This document shows positions 51,313 through 60,035 of a DNA stretch of 64,000 nt, in pieces. The DNA is from an uncultured Eubacteriales bacterium (GTDB lineage: Bacteria > Bacillota > Clostridia > Christensenellales > Aristaeellaceae): the NCBI GenBank assembly GCA_944349545.1, contig CALVNG010000001.1, forward strand, positions 20,222 through 84,221, written 5' to 3'. Every line of letters begins with the position of its first letter. Position 1 is the first letter of the stretch. The notes beneath the pieces were generated by a model. The model saw only the letters and a list, made by a program, of their open reading frames with translations. It was not told the DNA's origin and searched no databases. Position numbers and translations under genes: made by a program.

Positions 51313-52056
51313 TTACTCCTTGATGCTGATGAGTTTGAGATCCGCCGTCACGCCGGTCACCCGAACGCTGGGCACGTCCTCGCCCTCGCGGATGCTGACG
51401 CCCTCGGTGCGCACGCGGCCGCTGATGGAGCGCAGGTTCACGTCCATCGCCTCCACCGGTGCAGTGATGATCACGTTGCCGGAAACGGCGGTCACATCCA
51501 CCTTCTGAAAGGCGGACGTCATGTTGTAGGTCTGCTCGCCGGTGACGCTGGTGCACTTGAGCGACTTGACGCTCAGCGCGTCAAGCGCCGCATCGCCGCT
51601 CACGCTGCGCACGCTCAGATTCTCCGCCGTCAGCTGCTCGCCGCGCATATCGCCGCCAACGGTTTTGAGAGTGGCGTCGGCAGCCGTGATGCGCACGGCG
51701 CGCAAATCGCCGCTGACGGTTTCCAGCGAAAGACTGTCCGCGCAGAGCTTGCGCGCGCTGATCAGGCCGGACAGGGTGCTTAGCGCGACATTCCCCTTCC
51801 ACTGGCTGGGCACGCGCACGCATACCTGCAGCCAGCGGCTTTCCATGATGTTGAGCGAGAGCCCGTACTGCGGCTGCTCTACCAAAAGGACGCCATCCTT
51901 CACCGCGATGCGCAGGTCCTCCACGCTGCCGTCGTCCCCGGCGGCCATCACCTGAATCCTGTCCACTTCATCCGCAAACATTTCCAGCTGCGCCCACCCA
52001 AGATGGACGGCGACGCTTTTTACTCCTTCGGTATCGAAGCTCAGATTGCGTTCCAT
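51313..52056 (-). CDS. DUF4097-type beta-helix protein
   Basis: A 247-residue protein built from short repeating beta strands (for example LSLETVSGDLRAVRITAAD, LSVRSVSGDAALDALSVKS, VDVTAVSGNVIITAPVEAMD), as in the DUF4097 'putative adhesin' family. No signal peptide or membrane segment is present, so it is probably cytoplasmic. GGAGGTG lies five bases before the start. Function unknown; homologues often accompany envelope-stress regulators. Confidence 0.82.
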   Translation of the reverse strand: MERNLSFDTEGVKSVAVHLGWAQLEMFADEVDRIQVMAAGDDGSVEDLRIAVKDGVLLVEQPQYGLSLNIMESRWLQVCVRVPSQWKGNVALSTLSGLISARKLCADSLSLETVSGDLRAVRITAADATLKTVGGDMRGEQLTAENLSVRSVSGDAALDALSVKSLKCTSVTGEQTYNMTSAFQKVDVTAVSGNVIITAPVEAMDVNLRSISGRVRTEGVSIREGEDVPSVRVTGVTADLKLISIKE

Positions 52057-52209
52057 TGCGCACCTCCGCTCAATTCCTCTTCCCTTCGCGGCAATGAAGC
52101 CCGCGCTTGTTTCATCATACCGTTTTTTGAGCAAAAAAGCAATACGCTGGCCGCACGCAAAAAAGCGTGGGAACGCAGCACACGGCGGCCCACGCATGGC
52201 GTTTGCATA

Positions 52210-52572
52210 TCAGCGATCGGATGAAGCCCCCTTCTCCCCATCCATCAACTTCCGGGCGAAACGGGCAATTCTGCGACTGCGCAGGCGGCGAATAAGCGCG
52301 TCGATTCCCAGTCCGGCAGGAATGCCGAGCAGGAAAAAGACGACGGCGATCATCACATAATGGCTGCCAATGCCCTCAAACACCAGGGAACCGTAAGACG
52401 ACGTGTTGGCTGCGACCGTCATGCTGATTCTGCCTTTGAGCAGAAGCATCAGATGAAAGGAAAGCGCAAAGCAACAGACGCACAGCAGAATTTTCTTGCG
52501 GCGGATACGTCGGGCTCGCAACAAGCTGGCCCTGCGGAACACCTCGTTTACCTGCTCGCTTGAAATTCGCAC
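52210..52572 (-). CDS. Small two-span membrane protein in ECF sigma-PrsW operon
   Basis: A 120-residue protein starting at a GTG with GGGAGGTGAGG upstream. A cytoplasmic basic N-terminus (SSEQVNEVFRRASLLRARRI), one span about residues 27-48 and another about 72-92, then a basic tail. It ends the sigma-PrsW operon. As a candidate regulated-proteolysis substrate it could be the sigma factor's partner, but it has no anti-sigma motif I can name. Confidence 0.7.
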   Translation of the reverse strand: MRISSEQVNEVFRRASLLRARRIRRKKILLCVCCFALSFHLMLLLKGRISMTVAANTSSYGSLVFEGIGSHYVMIAVVFFLLGIPAGLGIDALIRRLRSRRIARFARKLMDGEKGASSDR

Positions 52573-52577
52573 ATTCC

Positions 52578-53204
52578 TCACCTCCCATAGCTCTTTCGGA
52601 TTGCGGGCCATAGCTTCCATGCGCCAATCAGCAGGGCCGGCAGGCAATAGCCTGCGACTTCGCCCGCACCCCCGGCAGATACCATCAGGTTGTAGAGCGC
52701 ATGCACCGTCACCGTCACCGCGTAGATGCCCAGAATACCGCTGAGGGTTTCCAGCGCCATGCGGCGGACCATGCGCACCGCCAGAATCAGCATCAGCGCG
52801 CAGGCGACATGAATCAGCGCGGAACAGAAGGCGCGCGCGAACAGCCGCATGGCCCAGACGTCGCCCGAAGCATGCTGCAGGGCGATGCTTTCCATCATCG
52901 CGAAGCCCACGCCGACGCCCACGGCAATGTCGGGAAGCTCCGCATCCTCCAGCTGGCAGACGAAGAGAAACAGCAGAAACAGAATCAGCTTCAGCCCTTC
53001 CTCCACCGCCGGGCTGATGTAGAGCACCGCCGCCATGGCGTCGTAGCTCACCAGTCCCGCCAGAAAGCCGCTGATAGAACCCGACAGAAACGCGATCAGC
53101 ATGCCGCCAAAGATCGAGGCCAGCAGGCGGCGCGCCCTGCCCTTCAGCAGGAAAACGGCCAGCAGCGGCCCCATGATGCAGGCCAGCAACAGATCAGACC
53201 GCAT
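52578..53204 (-). CDS. prsW: PrsW-family intramembrane metalloprotease
   Basis: A 208-residue protein with seven or eight spans. Conserved PrsW elements are present: PAVEEGLKLILFL (the EExxK motif), GFAMMES, SALIHVAC and VHALYN (metal-ligand His residues). In Bacillus PrsW cleaves the anti-sigma factor RsiW. Here it sits in an operon led by an ECF sigma factor, with overlapping genes, so a similar role is likely. The gene overlaps its upstream neighbour by 11 bases. Confidence 0.85.
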   Translation of the reverse strand: MRSDLLLACIMGPLLAVFLLKGRARRLLASIFGGMLIAFLSGSISGFLAGLVSYDAMAAVLYISPAVEEGLKLILFLLFLFVCQLEDAELPDIAVGVGVGFAMMESIALQHASGDVWAMRLFARAFCSALIHVACALMLILAVRMVRRMALETLSGILGIYAVTVTVHALYNLMVSAGGAGEVAGYCLPALLIGAWKLWPAIRKSYGR

Positions 53205-53961
53205 GACGCGCCTCTCCCTCCCTCACGGCCGACATCGCGGCGCAGACGAAACAGGTCATCGTCACCACCTGAAACCCATAGTAGACCGCCCCCTGCGCCA
53301 AAAAGGACGCGCATTCGCAAAAGAACATCAGCAGGGCCCACGCGGGAACCGGCAGCCGTTTCAGGCTGCCCGTTCCTTTCAGCAGGAAAGCCAGCTGGCC
53401 AAGCGCCAGCACCCACAGCACGGTGCACAGCGGGCCCGCCACGCTGCGCACGCCTCCTGCCAGGACGGAGGCCTCACAGATGACCAACAGGACCAGCGAC
53501 GCGAAAAATACGCCGCACCGGGCCGAGGACAGCCTTTGATCCGCCAGCATGGCGCTGTGCAGGGCCAGAACCAGCATGGGAATCCCCCAGAGCAGATTGT
53601 TGAACCACACCCCGGTCCAGACCATCCACGCCGCGGCGTTGAACAGGGCAAAGGCCGCCATGCACAGCGTGAAGGGACGCCGTAACGAATGCCGCGGTTC
53701 CACGCGGGGCAGGGCGGCGTTGAACATCAGCAGAAAGCCGATATAGGCCACATCGCAGGCGGAAAAGATGGTGGGGGGCTCGCCGCGGATGATCAGGTGC
53801 GCCAGCCAGTAGACATCCCCGAGAAACAGGCAGGCCGCCGCGCCGGCCAGCACATAGAGCGCGGACCGCTCCGCCCCATGGACAGCCCGGAAAAACAGCC
53901 AGACCGCCGCGCACACGGCCACGAGGCAATGCAGAACCTCATAAAGAACGATTGCGGTCAT
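53194..53961 (-). CDS. Polytopic membrane protein of unknown function
   Basis: A 255-residue protein with about eight hydrophobic spans and short loops; no catalytic motif recognised. It overlaps the PrsW gene and the small membrane protein gene on either side, so all are translated as one unit. It could be a sensor or transporter for the sigma system. The start at 53961 has GAAGGA close upstream. Confidence 0.75.
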   Translation of the reverse strand: MTAIVLYEVLHCLVAVCAAVWLFFRAVHGAERSALYVLAGAAACLFLGDVYWLAHLIIRGEPPTIFSACDVAYIGFLLMFNAALPRVEPRHSLRRPFTLCMAAFALFNAAAWMVWTGVWFNNLLWGIPMLVLALHSAMLADQRLSSARCGVFFASLVLLVICEASVLAGGVRSVAGPLCTVLWVLALGQLAFLLKGTGSLKRLPVPAWALLMFFCECASFLAQGAVYYGFQVVTMTCFVCAAMSAVREGEARHAV

Positions 53962-54064
53962 GTTCCTTCTTCTCCAGATGAACCGTTTTGACAAGGATGG
54001 CGGCGGCCATGCCACAGACAAATGCCAGCAATGCCACCAGCACGCAGACAAGCGTTTCACTCAC
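53939..54064 (-). CDS. Very small single-span membrane protein
   Basis: A 41-residue protein starting at a GTG (54064) that overlaps the sigma stop by eight bases, with GGAAGAGGCC upstream. VSETLVCVLVALLAFVCGM begins a single membrane span, followed by the charged tail KKEHDRNRSL. The strong overlaps on both sides and the clean span suggest it is real. It might be a membrane tether or an anti-sigma peptide of the operon; this is inference. Confidence 0.5.
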   Translation of the reverse strand: MSETLVCVLVALLAFVCGMAAAILVKTVHLEKKEHDRNRSL

Positions 54065-54635
54065 GGCCTCTTCCCTCCTGTATGAGCCATTCCCGCAGCC
54101 GCTTTTTGCCGCGGTAGGCCAGATTATCGACCCTCTTTTCGTCCATGCCCAGGGCCTGAGCCACCTGGACATAGCTCATGTTCTCCAGATACAGCAGCGT
54201 GAGCACGCGGCGCTCGTCCTGCGCAAGCCTGCCGAGGAGCGCTTTGAGCGCCTCGGTTTCCTCCTGCCGCCAGTAGACCGCGTCCGCGCCGGACTCCGTC
54301 AGGTGGTGCGCTTCGTCAAAGGGGACCTGAACCACCCGAAGCTTGCGGAAACGGGAGATGGAAAGGTTGCGGGCAATGCGGTACAGCCAGCGCTGAAAAC
54401 TGCCGCCATACCAGGTGCTGCGCTTCATGGCGACCACTGCAAAGGCGTCCAGCGCCATGTCCTCCGCTTCCGTCAGGCTGTGCAGAAAGGTGAAACAGAA
54501 CAGCGTCAGCCGCTCCAGATACCGGTCCATCAGCTGACGTATGGCATCGTCCTCCCCGCACAGAAAGCGGGCATAGAGTTCCTCATCCGTGTTCAAAGAG
54601 CAGCCAGCCTCGCTTTCCTGATATGCTTCCTTCAT
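54057..54635 (-). CDS. ECF RNA polymerase sigma factor (PrsW operon)
   Basis: A 192-residue sigma-70 family protein. Region 2 spans about residues 15-95 (FCGEDDAIRQL-like helix, TEAEDMALDAFAVVAMKR, FQRWLYRIARNLSISRFRK) and region 4 about 135-188 (LLYLENMSYVQVAQALGM, EKRVDNLAYRGKKRLREWL). It leads a chain of overlapping genes for small and large membrane proteins and PrsW. GGAAAGG is close to the start at 54635. Confidence 0.9.
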   Translation of the reverse strand: MKEAYQESEAGCSLNTDEELYARFLCGEDDAIRQLMDRYLERLTLFCFTFLHSLTEAEDMALDAFAVVAMKRSTWYGGSFQRWLYRIARNLSISRFRKLRVVQVPFDEAHHLTESGADAVYWRQEETEALKALLGRLAQDERRVLTLLYLENMSYVQVAQALGMDEKRVDNLAYRGKKRLREWLIQEGRGRE

Positions 54636-54644
54636 CCTTTCCGG

Positions 54645-54674
54645 ATTATAGCACACATCGGGGGCCGCGGACAA
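54645..54674 (-). promoter_or_regulatory. Sigma-A promoter of the ECF sigma-PrsW operon
   Basis: TTGTCC (54669-54674), an 18-base spacer and a perfect TATAAT (54645-54650). The -10 box lies only nine bases before the start codon, so the message is nearly leaderless or another promoter is used. Confidence 0.55.
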
Positions 54675-54695
54675 TGCCCGGAACACGGACTTTGC

Positions 54696-57377
54696 TTACA
54701 GGCTGCTGTGCTTTCTCTGCCGCACTGCGATCAGCGCCAGCGCCGCGCCGCTCATCGCCAGCAGCGCCAGCGCGGCCCCCAGCGGGAAGCGGTCGCCGGT
54801 CTGCGGCGCGGGGCGATACAGCGTGAGCAGGGCCGGGTCCGAAGCCACCGCCTGACCGACCTGATCCTGCACCAGGCAGTAATAGCGGTTGCCGCTGACC
54901 TCCTCGCTGGAAGTGACGCGAAGGGTATCGGTGGTGGCGCCGGAGATGGGCTCACCGCCCGAAGCCTGCGCCCCGTCGGACGCCGACGCGGCGGGGATGA
55001 CGTACCACTGATAGGTCAGCGTCCCCTCGCCGCCGGCGGCCACCACCCGGAACACGGCCTCCTCGCCCTCCGGGAGCGTCTGATCGGTGGGGGAGGAAAT
55101 GAGCTTGAGCAGGGGATAGGCGGTGTAGACGGCGGTGTATTCCGCGTCCTCGGTGACCACCTTGATTTCAGCAGGCGACCAGCCGGCAAATACGTAGAAG
55201 TAGCTGTCGTCCGACGGCCTGACGGGCGGATTGGGCCCCTCGTAGATGGGCTTTTCGTTGTACAAATCCCGGCTTATGTCCAGCCATGAGCCGTCCCAGT
55301 TGCGCCAGATGACGTTGTAGGTTACGTGTTTCCAGTTGGCTACGTAGGTTCTGTTGACGTAGTCGGATTTATCTCCTGATTGTTGATTCCATTGAACAGT
55401 TACACGCAGCTCCGGGTCGAAGAGTCCGATATCTGCGCATGTCCAGCCGGTGAAAATATAATCCTTGCGCAAGGGGTTGAGCAACGTAACGCCCTCTTGC
55501 CTCATACGATAAATCTGGGGATTGTCCGGCAGCACGACGTCATCGCCACCAGCCACGTAGGTGATGGTGCGGAAATCCACCTTGGGTTGATCCTGCACCC
55601 AATGCGCATACAACGGAATATTTTCATCGTCCACCGTTATATCGTCGCCGGGAAAATACTTGGTTCCCGTGCCATCTTTATTTGTCGACCACCATGCGAA
55701 AAAATAGTCTTTACGCCGTGGGACCTCATTTGGGAGCTTGCCCGTATGGCCTTCTTCCACCCAAAACGGTTGCGGCATGTTTTCCACCTTATCGCCGCCC
55801 GCGTTTTCGTCAAAGTAGACCAGTTCCATATAGTGGTAAAGAGGGAGCTCAATCGTGGTTTGCTGGAGTTGTCCGCTCTCAACAACAGTGTAAGGCTCCG
55901 TTTTTTTCACCTTTCCCTGTCCCAGATGATCATCCGGATCATCCTGCCATGAGGTGGCGGTGATTTTGACCTCTCCTGCCGGCATGTAGAGATAAACGTA
56001 GCCGTCCTTGTCGGTCACGCCCTCGATGTAATCCTTGCCTCGTCGGTCGGAGTAGGGCGGCACGGTCGTATAGGTGACGGTCACCCCATCCATAGGCTTG
56101 CGATCCGTTTCATCTACGACCCTGACGCCTACCTGATAAAGGTAATGCTGGCATGGCTTCATTTTGAATTCCTTGAAGGTAAAGGAGTAGTGGAAGTCGG
56201 AAAGCTTCACGTGCAACAGGTCGTAATGCACCGACGCGACATGTCCGCCAAACTGGATCCAGGCCTCCAGCTTTGCAAGCTCGTCAATCTCGCCCTGCAG
56301 GCAGGAAAGTTCCTTGCACACATGCCATACGTTGGGGTTGACAGGGCGCACCTGCGCGTCCTGCGTGGGGTTCACCGGCCTGCCGCCCTCGTCGCCGGTG
56401 AGCTCGGCCGTAACGGCAACGCCCGCGGCAATGTCGCACCCGAAGCCGGCCACGGAGAATATGTCGACAGAGGGGCCCAGGGTCAGGTCTGCTTCAAAGC
56501 TGCCCTCGGCGATAATCTCCGTCATGTCCAGATTGGGCTTTTCGGAAATGCTGTTGAATTTCGGCTTATGGAACATATAGACGCCGCCGCTGAACCCGGT
56601 CTTGCCGCCCTTCAGATCAAAGCTGATTTTTGTATCCCCCTCGACAGCCAGGCCAAGCCCTATGCCGATTTCCGGCCCCAGGCCGGGAATGCCGGTAAAC
56701 GAGATCTTTGCGAGGGGGATCTCCTGGGAGAAGTTGTCATTGACATCAAGAACCGCGTCGGTCAGGTTGTAGGACACCCAGCTATCCACTTCGAGGGAGA
56801 TGATGTTATAGAAAACACGAAGGTAAAACTGGCCGCTGAGCTTGCCTTTGAACGTCACCGTCTTGAGGGCGGTGGAATAGTCAAAGTCATGGCTGAAATC
56901 AAAGGTATGCTCGTACTTCAGCCCGGCCTTCTGAAACAGCAGCTCCCCCGATACGCTCTCCGGGCTGCACGAAAAGACGATGTGGTCCGCCTGAACCGCA
57001 ACATGGGTGGGCAGGAAGATATAGGCCTGCGGTTCCTGCCTGTCGATGAAGGCCACCGGCGTGCCGGGCGTGATGCTCCTCGCCGCGCTGCTGGGGTTGT
57101 AGAGGGTGTAGGAGGTCTTGTCCTCCGAAACCGTCATGTGCATGCCGGATTCCGCGTAGAGGATGACGGAGCCTTCCTGCATGACGACGAAATTGTCGTC
57201 ATCGGCGTTGCTGCTGGCATCCAGGTCCAGGTCGATGTACAGCGGATGATCCTGATAAAGCCTCTTGTCCTCAAGCACAAGGCCCTCTTCGGCGGCGGCC
57301 GGACAGATGGCCAGGCCAAGACCGAGGGCGAGCACAAGCACAAGCAGCAAAGAGAAAAGCCTTCTATGCATCGTCAT
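54696..57377 (-). CDS. Secreted cell-wall-anchored protein with InlB-type repeats
   Basis: An 893-residue exported protein. Signal peptide (about 1-29), a large beta-rich region (30-400), a carboxypeptidase-regulatory-like segment (about 415-500), InlB/Listeria-Bacteroides-type repeats (about 520-770; KDYFFAWWSTNKDGTGTKYF, LYAHW), an Ig-like domain (about 775-850) and a C-terminal anchor APQTGD, hydrophobic span, RQRKHSSL. The APQTG motif makes it a second predicted sortase substrate, distinct from VPKTG of the giant protein. The ribosome site is weak. Role probably surface binding; ligand unknown. Confidence 0.87.
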   Translation of the reverse strand: MTMHRRLFSLLLVLVLALGLGLAICPAAAEEGLVLEDKRLYQDHPLYIDLDLDASSNADDDNFVVMQEGSVILYAESGMHMTVSEDKTSYTLYNPSSAARSITPGTPVAFIDRQEPQAYIFLPTHVAVQADHIVFSCSPESVSGELLFQKAGLKYEHTFDFSHDFDYSTALKTVTFKGKLSGQFYLRVFYNIISLEVDSWVSYNLTDAVLDVNDNFSQEIPLAKISFTGIPGLGPEIGIGLGLAVEGDTKISFDLKGGKTGFSGGVYMFHKPKFNSISEKPNLDMTEIIAEGSFEADLTLGPSVDIFSVAGFGCDIAAGVAVTAELTGDEGGRPVNPTQDAQVRPVNPNVWHVCKELSCLQGEIDELAKLEAWIQFGGHVASVHYDLLHVKLSDFHYSFTFKEFKMKPCQHYLYQVGVRVVDETDRKPMDGVTVTYTTVPPYSDRRGKDYIEGVTDKDGYVYLYMPAGEVKITATSWQDDPDDHLGQGKVKKTEPYTVVESGQLQQTTIELPLYHYMELVYFDENAGGDKVENMPQPFWVEEGHTGKLPNEVPRRKDYFFAWWSTNKDGTGTKYFPGDDITVDDENIPLYAHWVQDQPKVDFRTITYVAGGDDVVLPDNPQIYRMRQEGVTLLNPLRKDYIFTGWTCADIGLFDPELRVTVQWNQQSGDKSDYVNRTYVANWKHVTYNVIWRNWDGSWLDISRDLYNEKPIYEGPNPPVRPSDDSYFYVFAGWSPAEIKVVTEDAEYTAVYTAYPLLKLISSPTDQTLPEGEEAVFRVVAAGGEGTLTYQWYVIPAASASDGAQASGGEPISGATTDTLRVTSSEEVSGNRYYCLVQDQVGQAVASDPALLTLYRPAPQTGDRFPLGAALALLAMSGAALALIAVRQRKHSSL

Positions 57378-57501
57378 CGTTTTTCACCGGCGCGTGCATG
57401 CACGCGTCCCCTGCGGGTCCTTCCATACGTGGGTTTTGGCAGCCGGGAAAGAGCAAACCTTCCCTGCGCTTTATCTGGCCGTGCCGTTGCCGAAACAGAA
57501 A

Positions 57502-57535
57502 CGTTTCCGGCCGGCGCTCGGACCGGCCGGAAACG
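57502..57535 (-). terminator. Terminator of the secreted-protein operon
   Basis: A perfect 13-bp stem (57502-57514 with 57523-57535), followed on the minus strand by TTTCTGTTTCGG, ten bases past the stop at 57545. Confidence 0.75.
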
Positions 57536-57544
57536 CGTCAGGCG

Positions 57545-58096
57545 TTATTCCGCCTGGGCTTCGCTTAGGGAAAACTCAATCCCATACAGCAGGCTGCGGG
57601 CGAAGTCGTCATCCGCGTCCGTCTGCTCGGAATAGTCCTCATGGTACTGAATCAGCTCCACGAAGTAGCCTTCATAGATGGTGAAAAGGGAATCGATGTC
57701 GGATTCGTCGTTGGAGCTGACGAACAGGTACAGGTTGCCCTCCGGCGAGGTTTCGGTGGCGAAGCTGGGGTTTTCGTACTGCTCGCCGGCGATGGTCCGC
57801 AGCTCTTCAAGTTCCGCCTCGCTAAGATCCGCCATGGAGCGGTCCACATACAGCTCCGAGGGCGCGATGCTGATGACCACGTCGGCATGTTCGTCGCTGT
57901 GGACGGTCGCGCGGACCATGCCCGCGGGAACGTCCTCGTCAAATTCAACCTCCAGCCCGCTGTCACAGGTCAGGGTAATGGTAACCGGGCTGTCCGGCTG
58001 GGTCAGGGGAATGGTGGTTTCCACCGTCGCGATCTCGGCACAGGCCAGGCCGGTGATCATCAGGGCGGCCAGCGTTAAACAAATCAGCTTTTTCAT
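57545..58096 (-). CDS. Secreted protein of unknown function
   Basis: A 183-residue exported protein: signal peptide MKKLICLTLAALMITGLACA, then an acidic mature chain (many Glu/Asp) with no motif I recognise. It lies two bases behind the SH3-domain protein gene, in a run of three small secreted proteins closed by a strong hairpin. Nothing in the sequence shows a function; an interaction partner or regulator of the neighbouring secreted proteins is possible. Confidence 0.8.
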   Translation of the reverse strand: MKKLICLTLAALMITGLACAEIATVETTIPLTQPDSPVTITLTCDSGLEVEFDEDVPAGMVRATVHSDEHADVVISIAPSELYVDRSMADLSEAELEELRTIAGEQYENPSFATETSPEGNLYLFVSSNDESDIDSLFTIYEGYFVELIQYHEDYSEQTDADDDFARSLLYGIEFSLSEAQAE

Positions 58097-58098
58097 CG

Positions 58099-58689
58099 TC
58101 AGGAATCCTCCCCGCCAACGCTAAGAATCGTCAGGAACTGCTTCATCATAAAGCCGCAGATGTTGCGCGAGGTATCGTAGACCTGGCACCAGGTACCGTT
58201 ATCCGCGATGACCTGCAGCGTCTCCCCGGCGTAGTAAATCTGCTGAACGGAAGTAGACTTGGAAGGGGCCCAGCGCATGTTGACATAGCCGGAGGGATTG
58301 GAGGGCCGGACCGTCGCCGTGTAATAGGCGGGGGCGAAGCCCGAATAGGAAATGGTCGTGGAGGAGGACGAACCGCCACCGCCGCTACTGCCGCCGCCGC
58401 TGGCGGGTCGCGTGCCGCTGAGGTAGCGCGACATCACAAAGCCCATCAGCCCGTTGTATTCCACGCGGGCCCAGGCATCGCCGGCGAGAAACTCGTACAC
58501 CGTAACCTCGGCGCGATAGGGGATATTGGCGATGATGTTATCGCCCAGGGTGCAGTCGCTGCGCATGTTGAGCGACTTTTTGTTCGCGGTATCCACATAG
58601 AAGATGTTCGTGCCGCCCAGCGCGATCACCGGGGTGAACAGGACGGCCACCATCACAAGGGCGATCAGGGAAAGCCATTTTCTTTTCAT
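58099..58689 (-). CDS. Secreted protein with two bacterial SH3 domains
   Basis: A 196-residue exported protein: signal peptide (about 1-26), a bacterial SH3 domain (about 30-90; KKSLNMRSDCTLGDNIIANI), a Gly/Ser linker (about 97-115), and a second SH3-like unit (about 130-190; GYVNMRWAPSKSTSVQQIYY). SH3b domains commonly bind peptidoglycan cross-bridges; no catalytic domain is fused. AAAGGAG precedes the start at 58689. It is between the inhibitor and another secreted protein gene. Confidence 0.85.
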   Translation of the reverse strand: MKRKWLSLIALVMVAVLFTPVIALGGTNIFYVDTANKKSLNMRSDCTLGDNIIANIPYRAEVTVYEFLAGDAWARVEYNGLMGFVMSRYLSGTRPASGGGSSGGGGSSSSTTISYSGFAPAYYTATVRPSNPSGYVNMRWAPSKSTSVQQIYYAGETLQVIADNGTWCQVYDTSRNICGFMMKQFLTILSVGGEDS

Positions 58690-58741
58690 ACTTAGCAGCG
58701 CTCCTTTGTCCATATTGGGTATTCGCGCGCTCCGCGCGCTG

Positions 58742-59164
58742 TCAGTTTCCGCCCGTCAGAAACGTGGTGGCTGCGACCGTCACCTTCAGGTCCGCGTCCA
58801 CCGACAGGTCGTAGACCAACCTGTACACGGGTTCTTCCTCCGTCTCCCACGAGCGCGCATAGACGAAGGTCACCGTGGTATAGCCCTGCGCCTTTCCGAC
58901 CAGATCAAAGCGCTGCATGCCGCCCGCGCCCGTCAATTCCTCGCTGTCCGGCGCAAGACCGTCGTCCGTGACGGAAACCACCGATTCGTCCGCGATCTCC
59001 ACGGCCCAGGTATAGCCGGTGGTGGGATTGGCCGAGAGGATGACGGCGGGGTTTTCCGGCGCGTTTCCGGCGTCCTCCTCGGCCAAGGCGGGCGCAAGCG
59101 GAAGAACCAGCGCCATCGCCAGGGCAAGCAGGCACAGCCGCGCAAAGAAGTTGGAATGTTTCAT
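58742..59164 (-). CDS. Secreted chagasin-like cysteine protease inhibitor (I42 family)
   Basis: A 140-residue exported protein: signal peptide (about 1-28, LALAMALVLPLAPALA-EED) then a single inhibitor domain with the I42/chagasin loops: NPTTGYTWAV, the Gly-rich GAGGMQRF and the RSWE loop (YARSWETEE). Chagasin-type proteins block papain-family proteases by these three loops. In a gut Firmicute it may protect envelope proteins from host or bacterial proteases. GGAGG lies 11 bases upstream of the start. Confidence 0.87.
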   Translation of the reverse strand: MKHSNFFARLCLLALAMALVLPLAPALAEEDAGNAPENPAVILSANPTTGYTWAVEIADESVVSVTDDGLAPDSEELTGAGGMQRFDLVGKAQGYTTVTFVYARSWETEEEPVYRLVYDLSVDADLKVTVAATTFLTGGN

Positions 59165-59379
59165 TACGTAAAGAACCTCCATTTCGGATTCATTGGGTTT
59201 CGCCTTCGGAAACCGGAGTCGGAGAAACAGCCGGGACGCGCATCACCTCCCGTTTTTTCAGCGTCATACAGGCAAAACGCTGCCGCCGGTAGCACCCCGC
59301 GGCAGAGGGGAGATCTCAAACCCTTCACCCATAAAATCGCAGGCCGGGAAAAAAATCCTCGCGGAAAAACTAAAAAATT
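59165..59379 (-). other. Leader of the inhibitor operon
   Basis: About 215 bases with several stems read on the minus strand, e.g. CTGCCG/CGGCAG and a CGGGA/TCCCG stem that covers GGAGGTG, and a GGTTTC/GAAACC hairpin next to the gene. A 25-codon frame (starting near 59255 on the minus strand) ends beside the gene start, so a leader peptide is possible but unproven. No named riboswitch recognised. Confidence 0.3.
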
Positions 59380-59420
59380 CTAAAAATACCCGCCGGTTCG
59401 GAGCGGGACGGGCCGGCGGG
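59380..59420 (-). terminator. Terminator of the DUF2871 gene
   Basis: CCCGCCGG / CCGGCGGG stem with a 16-base loop, then ATTTTTAGAATTTTT on the minus strand, just past the stop at 59429. Confidence 0.8.
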
Positions 59421-59428
59421 CCGATGAT

Positions 59429-59833
59429 TCAAACTTTTTTGCGAACGCGCAGCAGCAGCAGAACCATGCTCACGCCCAGCAGCAGATGCCCGATGCCGGC
59501 AACGCCGGAAAGCGAGGCGTCCGCCGCGCGCGACAGCGGCAGGGCCAGCACCTGCGCAATGCCGCGCGCGAGTAGCGCGGCGCCGGTAAGGTTGAGCCCC
59601 GTGTGATAGAGCGCGAGCACGCGGCCCGTCTTTTCGCCGGAAAAAGCGAAGGACTTTTCCAGAAGCAGCAGAAGAAGAAAGAACACCATACCCAGCAGGA
59701 AGTAATGCGTATGCACCACGGATAGCGCCGTTTTCCCCATAAAGCCGCTAAACTTGGTAAACTCGCGGTAGAATACGCCTCCGGCCATGGCGATGAGAGC
59801 GTAGAGAAGCGATGCGTTTGCGTAGCGTTTCAT
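59429..59833 (-). CDS. DUF2871 family membrane protein
   Basis: A 134-residue protein with four spans; the conserved HTHYFLLGM stretch (about residues 40-50) and the closing LLLRVRKKV match DUF2871. AAAGGAGG precedes the start. Function unknown; the His residues in a membrane span suggest a possible metal or haem contact but nothing firm. Confidence 0.85.
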   Translation of the reverse strand: MKRYANASLLYALIAMAGGVFYREFTKFSGFMGKTALSVVHTHYFLLGMVFFLLLLLLEKSFAFSGEKTGRVLALYHTGLNLTGAALLARGIAQVLALPLSRAADASLSGVAGIGHLLLGVSMVLLLLRVRKKV

Positions 59834-59980
59834 GGTAGAACCTCCTTTGATTGATCCAAACTTCGGCAGAAACCGGTATCAAACCAATGTGAACGATGTT
59901 CATGGTAATGAAAAATCATGCGCCTGTCAAGAGCGGCGCCTGATCAAATTCTGAAAGACTTCCTGAAAAATCGAATTTCG

Positions 59981-60030
59981 GTGCAAGCGACCTTTTTTCC
60001 TCCTGTGTGCAAGCGACCTTTTTTCCTCCT
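59981..60030. repeat. Pair of 24-bp direct repeats upstream of a radical-SAM operon promoter
   Basis: Two identical 24-bp units (59981-60004 and 60007-60030), each containing AAGCGACCTTTTTTCCTCCT, separated by GT. The last base is five bases from the -35 box. Confidence 0.9.
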
Positions 60031-60035
60031 GCGGC

